Below, in pieces: positions 45,050 to 52,012 of a DNA stretch of 64,000 nucleotides. The stretch's first letter is position 1. Every line of letters starts with the position of its first letter. The position numbers and the translations under genes were made by a program. The notes under the pieces are model-generated. The model searched no databases. It saw only the letters and a list, made by a program, of their open reading frames with translations, and was not told where the DNA came from. The DNA is from Chromobacterium haemolyticum (lineage in GTDB: Bacteria; Pseudomonadota; Gammaproteobacteria; Burkholderiales; Chromobacteriaceae): assembly GCF_002081825.1 (NCBI RefSeq), contig NZ_MUKU01000024.1, positions 1-64,000 on the forward strand, written 5' to 3'.

Positions 45050-45562
45050 ATGGCCAAAGAAAGCACACAGAAAAAACTGTCGCGGGTACGCCCGCCGCGC
45101 GTGCAGATCACTTACGACGTTGAAATCGGCGACGCCATCGAAACCAAGGAACTGCCCTTCGTGCTGGGCGTGCTGGGCGACTACTCCGGCCACAGCAAGG
45201 AGCCGTTGCCCAAGATGAAGGAACGGAAGTTCGTTCAGATCGACCGCGACAACTTCGACGAAGTGCTCAAGGGTATGGCGCCGCGCCTGGCCATCAAGGT
45301 GGACAACAAGCTGAAGGAAGACGGCAGCCAGCTGGCGATGGAGCTGAACTTCGAAGAACTGGCCGACTTTGAACCGCAGAAAGTGGTGGATCAGGTCGAG
45401 CCGTTGAAAAAGCTGCTGGATGCGCGCAAGCGCCTGGCCGACCTGCGCAACAAGATGGCGGGCAACGACAAGCTGGAAGAATTGCTGGACGAAGTAGTGC
45501 GCGATACCGAAAAGCTGAAGGCAATCAGCCAGGCCGCGCATCCGGACAAAGCGGGAGAGTGA
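45050..45562 (+). CDS. tssB: T6SS contractile sheath small subunit TssB
   Basis: 170 residues, normal for TssB (VipA). It has SRVRPPRVQITYDVEIGDA at the start, PFVLGVLGDYSGH and KFVQIDRDNFDEVL in the middle, and a C-terminal helix. It co-folds with TssC to form the contractile sheath, which pushes the Hcp tube outwards. A good ribosome-binding site (GAGAG) precedes the ATG. It is three bases upstream of tssC. Confidence 0.97.
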   Translation: MAKESTQKKLSRVRPPRVQITYDVEIGDAIETKELPFVLGVLGDYSGHSKEPLPKMKERKFVQIDRDNFDEVLKGMAPRLAIKVDNKLKEDGSQLAMELNFEELADFEPQKVVDQVEPLKKLLDARKRLADLRNKMAGNDKLEELLDEVVRDTEKLKAISQAAHPDKAGE

Positions 45563-45565
45563 TAG

Positions 45566-47050
45566 ATGAGCGCAGAACAACAACTTGAGGCCGTCGCGGC
45601 CGCAGCACCGGCGGCGGCCGGCAGCCTGCTCGACTCCATCATCGAGCAAAGCCGCGTCGCCACCAACGACAACGAAAAGGGCCACACCCGCGACCTGATC
45701 GGCGAACTGGTCGACCAGGTGCTGGAAGGCAGCGTCAGCGTATCGCGAGACCTGTCCGCCAGCATTGACGCGCGCATCGCCGAGATCGACGCGCTGATCT
45801 CCTCCCAGCTGAACGAGATCATGCACCACAACGACTTCCAGAAGCTGGAAGCTTCCTGGCGTGGTCTGAAGTACCTGGTGATGGAGTCCGAAACCAGCAC
45901 CATGCTCAAGATCAAGGTGCTCAACGCCTCCAAGAAAGACCTGGTCAAGGACTTCAAGGCGGCGCCGGAATTCGACCAGAGCGCGCTGTTCAAGAAAATC
46001 TACGAAGAAGAATACGGCACCTTCGGCGGCGCGCCTTACGCCGGCCTGGTGGGCGATTACGAATTTACCCGCCACCCGGAAGACTTCTACCTGCTGGACG
46101 AACTGTCCCACGTAGCCGCCTCCGCGCACGCGCCGCTGATCACCGCGGCCTCTTCCGGCCTGTTTGGCCTGGAAAGCTTCACCGATGTGGGCAAGCCGCG
46201 CGATCTGGCCAAGATCTTCGACACCGTCGAATACGCCAAGTGGAAATCCTTCCGCGAGTCGGAAGACTCCCGTTACGTCGGCCTGGTGTTGCCGCACGTG
46301 CTGGGGCGCCTGCCTTACGGCCGCGACAACGTGCCGGTGGAGGAATTCGACTTTGAAGAAAACGTGGACGGCAGCACTCACGAAAAATACCTGTGGACCA
46401 ACGCCTCTTACGCCTATGCCGCGCGTCTGACCTCCGCCTTCGCCCAATACGGCTGGCTGGCGGCCATCCGCGGCGTGGAAGGCGGCGGCTTGGTGGAAGG
46501 CCTGCCGGCCCACACCTTCAAGACCGACGACGGCGAAGTGGCGCTCAAGTGCCCCACCGAAGTGGCGATCACCGACCGCACCGAAAAACTGCTGTCCGAC
46601 TTGGGCTTCATCTCGCTGGTGCACTGCAAGAACACCGACTACGCGGCCTTCTTTGGCGGCCAATCGGTGCAGAAGGCCAAGACTTACAACACGGACTCGG
46701 CCAACGCCAACGCGCGCCTGTCCACCCAACTGCCCTACATCTTCGCGGTATCGCGCATCGCGCATTACATGAAATCCATCATGCGCGACAAGATCGGCAG
46801 CTTCGCCTCGCGCCAGAACGTGCAGGACTTCCTGAATACTTGGCTGGCGCAATATGTGCTGCTGGACGACTCCGCCAGCCAGGAAGCCAAAGCCAAGTAT
46901 CCGCTGCGCGAAGCGCGCGTCGACGTGGTGGAAGTGCCGGGCAAACCCGGCGTCTATCGCGCCGCCGCCTTCCTGCGGCCGCATTTCCAGCTGGATGAAC
47001 TGACTATTTCCCTGCGTTTGGTGGCGGAACTGCCGCAACCGGCGGGTTAA
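45566..47050 (+). CDS. tssC: T6SS contractile sheath large subunit TssC
   Basis: 494 residues. Typical marks are the N-terminal LDSIIEQSRV, WRGLKYLVMESETS, FGGAPYAGLVGDYEF, LPHVLGRLPYG and LHLR-like ends (RPHFQLDELTISLRLVAELP). It forms the sheath with TssB. The C-terminal edge includes the interaction strand used to connect sheath rings. It starts right after tssB and is followed by hairpins before hcp. Confidence 0.98.
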   Translation: MSAEQQLEAVAAAAPAAAGSLLDSIIEQSRVATNDNEKGHTRDLIGELVDQVLEGSVSVSRDLSASIDARIAEIDALISSQLNEIMHHNDFQKLEASWRGLKYLVMESETSTMLKIKVLNASKKDLVKDFKAAPEFDQSALFKKIYEEEYGTFGGAPYAGLVGDYEFTRHPEDFYLLDELSHVAASAHAPLITAASSGLFGLESFTDVGKPRDLAKIFDTVEYAKWKSFRESEDSRYVGLVLPHVLGRLPYGRDNVPVEEFDFEENVDGSTHEKYLWTNASYAYAARLTSAFAQYGWLAAIRGVEGGGLVEGLPAHTFKTDDGEVALKCPTEVAITDRTEKLLSDLGFISLVHCKNTDYAAFFGGQSVQKAKTYNTDSANANARLSTQLPYIFAVSRIAHYMKSIMRDKIGSFASRQNVQDFLNTWLAQYVLLDDSASQEAKAKYPLREARVDVVEVPGKPGVYRAAAFLRPHFQLDELTISLRLVAELPQPAG

Positions 47051-47065
47051 GGCTGGAGAGTCCGC

Positions 47066-47111
47066 GCGCGTCCGCCGGGTTTAGGCGCGGCGGCGGGCGC
47101 GGGCGTCTTTT
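47066..47111 (+). terminator. GC-rich hairpin between tssC and hcp
   Basis: A GC-rich inverted repeat (arms about 47066-47077 and 47090-47104) ends in TCTTTT just after the tssC stop. A second, less perfect stem followed by five Ts lies at about 47109-47139. Either may end or attenuate the tssM-tssC transcript, leaving hcp with a separate promoter or higher mRNA stability. Confidence 0.45.
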
Positions 47112-47162
47112 GGAATGGGGGGCTTAGCCTCCAATTTTTGACCTTTGTTTAAGGAGAAGTAA

Positions 47163-47660
47163 ATGGCTTTTGATGCATTCCTGAAAATTGACGGTATTCC
47201 TGGCGAAAGCAGCGACGACAAGCACAAAGACTGGATCGAGATCCAATCCTTTGCTCACAAACTGGAACAGCCGGCCCAGGCTACCGCCAGCTCCGCCGGC
47301 GGCGCCACCGCCGAGCGCGTGAACCACGCCGCTTACGAAATCACCCACTTCCTGGACAAAGCCAGCCCGAAGATCTACGAAGCCTGCTGCAAGGGCCAGC
47401 ACATCAAGGAAATCACCATCGAACTGTGCCGTGCCGGTGGCGACAAGGTGAAGTACATGGAGATCAAGATGGAGCAAGTCCTGATCGCCAAGGTTGAGCC
47501 GCATGGTTCCGCTAACGACAACGGCTTCCCCAGCGAAAAAGTGAGCTTCACTTACGGCAAGATCAAGTGGACCTACACCCAGCAGAAACGCGCTGACGGC
47601 GCTGGCGGCGGTAACGTCAGCTCCGGTTGGGACCTGACCGCTAACAAAGCGATCGCCTAA
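47163..47660 (+). CDS. hcp: T6SS inner tube protein Hcp
   Basis: 165 residues, the usual Hcp size. Marks are AFDAFLKIDGIPGESSDDKHKDWIEI, the FAHKLEQPAQ segment, and the C-terminal KIKWTYTQQK. Hexamers stack into the tube fired by the sheath. A strong ribosome-binding site (AAGGAG) precedes the start and a strong terminator follows, which suits high expression. No C-terminal toxin extension is present. Confidence 0.98.
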   Translation: MAFDAFLKIDGIPGESSDDKHKDWIEIQSFAHKLEQPAQATASSAGGATAERVNHAAYEITHFLDKASPKIYEACCKGQHIKEITIELCRAGGDKVKYMEIKMEQVLIAKVEPHGSANDNGFPSEKVSFTYGKIKWTYTQQKRADGAGGGNVSSGWDLTANKAIA

Positions 47661-47684
47661 TTTCCTAGCGGTGCTGGAAAGCTG

Positions 47685-47710
47685 ACCCGCCCGTCGTTCG
47701 GGCGGGTTTT
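47685..47710 (+). terminator. Rho-independent terminator of hcp
   Basis: A 9-bp stem (ACCCGCCCG with CGGGCGGGT) around a 5-base loop is followed by four Ts, 25 bases past the hcp stop. Confidence 0.85.
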
Positions 47711-47716
47711 AGGCAT

Positions 47717-47759
47717 CCGGGAAACTGCCGCGCGCCGGCCCGGCGCAGCGGTTTCCCGG
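47717..47759 (+). promoter_or_regulatory. Second hairpin in the hcp-lipoprotein leader
   Basis: CCGGGAAAC and GTTTCCCGG form a perfect 9-bp stem around a GC-rich loop that can fold further. It lacks a T tract, so it is more likely an mRNA structure in the leader of the lipoprotein gene than a terminator. Confidence 0.4.
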
Positions 47760-47801
47760 CTGCTCTTTGCCATGTTTAAAGTCAATCCGGGAAGTAATGC
47801 T

Positions 47802-48236
47802 ATGAAACGTTTGCTGATGGTCGCCGCGCTCGCCTTGTCGCTGGTGGGCTGCAAGACCAATCCTAACGCTCAACAAGCCTCGAAAGACCCCGCCGTGATC
47901 AAGGCGGCGGAAGAAAAGGCCGCGCTGGACAAGGCCGTGGCCGCCAATATGGCCATAGACCCCAACCTGATCCCGTTTGAAAAAATGAGCCCGAAATTGT
48001 CCCCGGTGGGCGAGGCTCAATTGCAACTGCTGCTGCCCAAGCTCAAGACCGCCAAATCCATTCTGGTGCGCGGCCATTGCTACCGCGGCGACATCGGCAA
48101 CGCTCGCGCCGCCGCGCAAACCCGCGCTATCGCCGTCAAGCAGTTCCTGACCGATGCCGGCGTGCCGGCCAATAAAATCACCGTGCGTTACGACACCGAG
48201 CGTCAGTTGCACGCGGTGCGTTTGATCGCCAACTGA
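47802..48236 (+). CDS. OmpA-like peptidoglycan-associated lipoprotein of the T6SS locus
   Basis: 144 residues. A lipoprotein signal peptide ends in the lipobox LVGC (C17). The C-terminal half follows the OmpA peptidoglycan-binding pattern: ILVRGHCYRGDIGNARAAAQTRAIAVKQFLTDAGVPANKI, a variant of GHTD...N...R...V...L...G. The usual Thr-Asp after GH is replaced by CY. Since TssL here lacks an OmpA domain, this protein may anchor the membrane complex to the cell wall (a TagL-like role). The start at 47802 gives a proper signal peptide; a reading from 47772 adds ten residues. An alternative is a general cell-envelope lipoprotein. Confidence 0.75.
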   Translation: MKRLLMVAALALSLVGCKTNPNAQQASKDPAVIKAAEEKAALDKAVAANMAIDPNLIPFEKMSPKLSPVGEAQLQLLLPKLKTAKSILVRGHCYRGDIGNARAAAQTRAIAVKQFLTDAGVPANKITVRYDTERQLHAVRLIAN

Positions 48237-48248
48237 ATCTCGGCGCCG

Positions 48249-48280
48249 GGCCGCCATGCGTAAGCGGGCGGCCGGGCGTT
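48249..48280 (+). terminator. Possible terminator after the OmpA-like lipoprotein gene
   Basis: GGCCGCC and GGCGGCC form a 7-bp GC stem (48249-48255 with 48267-48273) around an 11-base loop, followed a few bases later by TTTT. It lies about 12 bases after the stop codon. Confidence 0.5.
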
Positions 48281-48288
48281 TTCGGGTG

Positions 48289-48328
48289 CTTAAGCAAACC
48301 CGGCGCTACCGCGCAGGGTTTGCTTAAG
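48289..48328 (+). promoter_or_regulatory. Long perfect inverted repeat upstream of vgrG2
   Basis: CTTAAGCAAACCC and its exact reverse complement (13 bp each, 48289-48301 and 48316-48328) flank a 14-base GC-rich loop. It lies about 40 bases before vgrG2 and has no T tract. It may control vgrG2 expression or be the end of a mobile segment. Confidence 0.45.
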
Positions 48329-48369
48329 GACTCGCCAATTGCGCAGTCGATTTGAATCGGGTTAACGCC

Positions 48370-50703
48370 ATGGACCTCAGCACCCTGCTCGCCAGCTTCG
48401 CCTCCGCCTTCAACCAAGACCAACGCCTGCTCACCCTCAGCCTGGGCGACGGCAGCGTGGCGGCCGAGCAACTGCTGCCCCTGAGCCTGGCCGGCGAGGA
48501 AGGCGTGTCCCGGCCCTACGCCTACCAGCTCACCTGTCTGTCCCCGGACGGGGCCATCGAACTCAAGACCCTGCTCGGCCTGCCGGCCCGCATCGGCATC
48601 CTCGACGCCGCTGGCGCCGAGTCCTTGCGTTGTGGCGTGGTGTCCAAAGTGGAGAGCCTGGGCTCGGACGGCGGTTTCAGCCGTTATCAGCTCACCATCG
48701 AGCCGCCGTTCGCGCTGCTGCGTCATCGCGTCAGCTCGCGGGTGTTCCAGGACCTGTCGGTGCCGGACATCGTCAAACAGATCCTGGCCGAGCATCAGCA
48801 GGCCAACCCGGTGTTCGCCCGGGTGCAGACGCTGGAATTCAAGACCGGCGCGGCGTCCCCGCGCAGCTACTGTCTGCAATACCGTGAATCCGATTACGAC
48901 TTCATCGTGCGGCTGCTGCACGAAGAGGGCTATGCCTGGCGTTTCGATCACCTCGACGGTGACACTCCCCAGGTGCAACTGGTCGCCTTCGACGACCCCT
49001 ACAGCCTGCCGCCGGCCAGTGTGGAACGGGTGCGTTTCCACCGCAGCGACGCCACCGAGGCCGAAGACGGCCTGACCGAGTGGAACGCCCAGCGCCAGAT
49101 CGTCCCCGGCGCGGTGGCGCTGGCCAGCTTCGACTACCAACCTGTTAGCACCCAGCACAGCGGCGACGACAGCCGCATTGATCAAGGCCAGAACGGCAAG
49201 GCGCTGCAGTCTTCTTTACACGACTACGACCCGCAATCGCTGTACTACGCCGGCGACGCCGACCAGCTCAGCCACTACGCCCAGTTGCGCCAGCAAGCGC
49301 ATGACCTCAAGGCCAAGCAATTCAGTGGCGGCGGCTCTGTGCGCGGTCTGGCCGCCGGCCAGTGGTTTCGCCTGGACGACCACCCGGCCCACGACGGCGA
49401 CAGCAGCGAGCAGCGCGAATTCGTCGTCACCCGTCAAACTCTGAGCGCGCGCAACAACCTGCCGGCGGACCTGAAGGCGCTGGCGGGTGAGAAAGACGCC
49501 CAACCCTTCCGCGCCGAGTTCGACGCCCAGCGCCGCGGTGTGCCGCTGACCCCGGCCTACGCCCACACCGAGCTGGCCAAGCCCAAATCCCGCGGCGTGC
49601 AGACCGCCACCGTGGTCGGCCCCCAGGGCGAAGAGGTGCACACCGACCAGCACGGCCGCATCAAAGTGCAATTCCACTGGCAACGGCCGGACGAACACCC
49701 GAGCATCGGCGCCAACCTGGACGACAAATCCTCCTGCTGGCTGCGCGTGGTCATGCCCAGCGCCGGCGCCGGCTGGGGTCACCAATTCATCCCGCGCATC
49801 GGCCAGGAAGTGCTGGTCGACTTTATCGAAGGCGACATCGATCGCCCGGTGATCACCGGCGTGCTCTACAACGGCAGCCACCCGCCGCCGGACTTCAGCG
49901 GCGCGGGCGCGCTACCTGCCAACAAGACGCTGTCCGGCATCAAATCCAAGGAACACCAGGGCGGCCAGTACAACGAACTCTTGTTTGACGACACCCCCGG
50001 CGAAGTCAGAGCCAAACTCAGCTCCGAACCCGGCAAGACCCAGCTCAACCAAGGCTTCCTCACCCACCCGCGCAGCAACGGCAAGGCCGAGCCGCGCGGC
50101 GACGGCTTTGAACTACGCACCGACAATCACGGCGCCATCCGCGCCGGCCACGGCCTGCTGCTGAGCACCGAAGCGCAGAACGGCGCGTCCGGCAAACAGC
50201 TGGCGCGCGAACAGGCGCAAAGCCAGTTGGACGCGGCCCTGGCCCTGAGCCAAAGCCTGGCCGACACCGCCACTGGCCAGCAGGCGGACACCATGGAAAC
50301 CGGGCCGGAAGAAATCGGCGCGGACAACGCCAAAGCCGCCAAGAAAACCGAAGGCCACCTGCAACACCAGGCCGCCGCCTTGAAAGCCTGGGAAGCCGGC
50401 TCCAACACCGACAAGGACGGCAAGACGGCAAAAGACCAAGCCGGCCAACAACCGCTGATCGTGCTGTCCGCGCCCGCCGGCATCGCCAGCCTGAGCCAGC
50501 AAAGCCAGACCGTGGCGGCAGGCACCAATCTGGACCTGGTGGCGCAGCGCGACACCAACCAGACCAGCGGCCGACGCTGGCTGCACAATGTGGGCCAGCA
50601 CATCAGCCTGTTCGTCACCGGGGTCAAGGACCAGATCGCACTGAAGCTGATCGCGGCCAAGGGCAAGATCCAGGTGCAGGCGCAGAGCGACAGCATTGAA
50701 GTT
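48370..50703 (+). repeat. Inverted copy of the vgrG body (right arm)
   Basis: Right arm of the roughly 2.3-kb near-identical inverted repeat shared with vgrG1. Divergence starts near the IEVT codons. Boundaries are by eye. Confidence 0.85.
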
Positions 50704-50988
50704 ACCGGCGACCAGGACGTCAAGATCACCGCCATCAAGGGCCAGCAGCTGTGGAACGGCAAGAAGGAGATTCTGCTGACCAGCGGCGGCGCTTATGTGC
50801 GGATCAAGGACGGCAAGATTGAGTTGCACGCGCCCGGCACCGTCAGCTTCAAGGGCGGAAGCCACGATTGGAGCGGGCCGGCCAGCACCAGCCTGCCCAC
50901 GCCTTCGTTCAAGCCGCCGCAACCCTGCAACTATCAGGCCGCGGACGCCGCCCACGCCGGCGCGGCGAGCGCGCCGTATCCGGATTGA
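48370..50988 (+). CDS. vgrG: VgrG spike protein 2
   Basis: 872 residues. Nearly identical to VgrG1 (35722-32693) for its first 775 or so residues, with the same gp27/gp5-like and DUF2345 regions. It then differs: a shorter end with ILLTSGGAYVRIKDGKIELHAPG, a glycine/serine stretch and the end CNYQAADAAHAG. It has no transthyretin-like extension. The start at 48370 matches that of VgrG1; six codons of open frame precede it. It is followed 30 bases later by the DUF4123 adaptor, so it should deliver the VasX-like effector. Confidence 0.96.
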   Translation: MDLSTLLASFASAFNQDQRLLTLSLGDGSVAAEQLLPLSLAGEEGVSRPYAYQLTCLSPDGAIELKTLLGLPARIGILDAAGAESLRCGVVSKVESLGSDGGFSRYQLTIEPPFALLRHRVSSRVFQDLSVPDIVKQILAEHQQANPVFARVQTLEFKTGAASPRSYCLQYRESDYDFIVRLLHEEGYAWRFDHLDGDTPQVQLVAFDDPYSLPPASVERVRFHRSDATEAEDGLTEWNAQRQIVPGAVALASFDYQPVSTQHSGDDSRIDQGQNGKALQSSLHDYDPQSLYYAGDADQLSHYAQLRQQAHDLKAKQFSGGGSVRGLAAGQWFRLDDHPAHDGDSSEQREFVVTRQTLSARNNLPADLKALAGEKDAQPFRAEFDAQRRGVPLTPAYAHTELAKPKSRGVQTATVVGPQGEEVHTDQHGRIKVQFHWQRPDEHPSIGANLDDKSSCWLRVVMPSAGAGWGHQFIPRIGQEVLVDFIEGDIDRPVITGVLYNGSHPPPDFSGAGALPANKTLSGIKSKEHQGGQYNELLFDDTPGEVRAKLSSEPGKTQLNQGFLTHPRSNGKAEPRGDGFELRTDNHGAIRAGHGLLLSTEAQNGASGKQLAREQAQSQLDAALALSQSLADTATGQQADTMETGPEEIGADNAKAAKKTEGHLQHQAAALKAWEAGSNTDKDGKTAKDQAGQQPLIVLSAPAGIASLSQQSQTVAAGTNLDLVAQRDTNQTSGRRWLHNVGQHISLFVTGVKDQIALKLIAAKGKIQVQAQSDSIEVTGDQDVKITAIKGQQLWNGKKEILLTSGGAYVRIKDGKIELHAPGTVSFKGGSHDWSGPASTSLPTPSFKPPQPCNYQAADAAHAGAASAPYPD

Positions 50989-51018
50989 GCGTTGCGGCCA
51001 GGATGAGAGATTAGACAT

Positions 51019-51933
51019 ATGCAGGCTTTGCATGAAATTTTGCAGGCGGATGCGCCGGAAGGCTGGTATCTGCTGTTGGACCGGACTCTGGGCGACCCGC
51101 TGGCGTCGGAGCAGTTGGCGGCCTGTTTTCCGGAGCCCGCGGTCACGGTGTTGAACGACGCGTTTTTTGCCCATGCGCCGGAACAGGCGCCGCTGCTGAT
51201 AGACCTGGCGCAAACCGTGGACTTTGGACCGGAGGAGCGCCAGGCCTGGCTAAGTCGGGGGACCGACGACATCGGCGACTCGCTGCGCAAGGGCGGCGCC
51301 GTCATGGTCAGCGCTTGGCTTCGGTCCGCGCAGCCGGCGGAGCAGGTGGCTAGGCATTTGAAGCGCCTGTTCGCCCAGCCGCATCCCGATGGACGGCAAC
51401 ATCATCTGCGTTACTACGACCCCAGGATTACGAGCCTGTTGGACCAGAGCCTGAGCGGCGAGGACAAGAATCAGTTGCTGGGGCCTATCGATCATTGGTG
51501 CTATCCGGCCCATCCGGCCGCGTATCGGCATATGGCGATAGACGAAGCCAAGGGCCGCGCCAGCGCGGTGTCGCTGCGCGCCGAGCACTGGGCGCGGCTG
51601 GACTGGGCCGCGCATTACCACAAGCTGCTGCGCACGGTGGCGGGCTTGAGCGAACTCCATCCCGACACGGTGGCGGCGCAGTGGCCGGACTTTCCGCTGG
51701 CCTTGCAGTGGCTGCGAGAAGCGGCGGCCTTGCCCTGGGTGGACACTGAGGATGAGGCCGCGGGCTGCGTCGCGCTGTGGTGGCTGCTGGGGCGGGATTG
51801 CGAGGAGCGCTACCCGAACGTGGCGGCGGAGTTGGAGCAGTACCGGCAGGACAGAGCCCCGACCTTGACGGAGTGGCTGCTGTTCGCCGGCGCGGAGTTT
51901 TGGAACAAGCCAAGTCAGCCGCCGTTGGCGTGA
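51019..51933 (+). CDS. DUF4123 effector chaperone/adaptor (Tap/TEC type)
   Basis: 304 residues. The first 120 residues show the DUF4123 pattern: GWYLLLDRTLGDPLASEQLAA, APEQAPLLIDL and the QHHLRYYDPRI segment. DUF4123 proteins bind both a cognate effector and the matching VgrG tip and load the effector on the spike. It stands between vgrG2 and the VasX-like effector, exactly as expected for that job. The C-terminal third is specific to this gene. The start is the ATG at 51019. Confidence 0.88.
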   Translation: MQALHEILQADAPEGWYLLLDRTLGDPLASEQLAACFPEPAVTVLNDAFFAHAPEQAPLLIDLAQTVDFGPEERQAWLSRGTDDIGDSLRKGGAVMVSAWLRSAQPAEQVARHLKRLFAQPHPDGRQHHLRYYDPRITSLLDQSLSGEDKNQLLGPIDHWCYPAHPAAYRHMAIDEAKGRASAVSLRAEHWARLDWAAHYHKLLRTVAGLSELHPDTVAAQWPDFPLALQWLREAAALPWVDTEDEAAGCVALWWLLGRDCEERYPNVAAELEQYRQDRAPTLTEWLLFAGAEFWNKPSQPPLA

Positions 51934-52012
51934 TGACGGCGGCCAATATCGTCGGAGTAAAGCCTGAGGCAAGTTGGCGCAAAGCAGCGTCGGAAAACCT
52001 GGAATCAATCAA

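Noticed and set aside
44876-47038. 720-codon open frame opposite tssB and tssC
   Set aside because: Spans two conserved genes in reverse and has the composition of an antisense frame.
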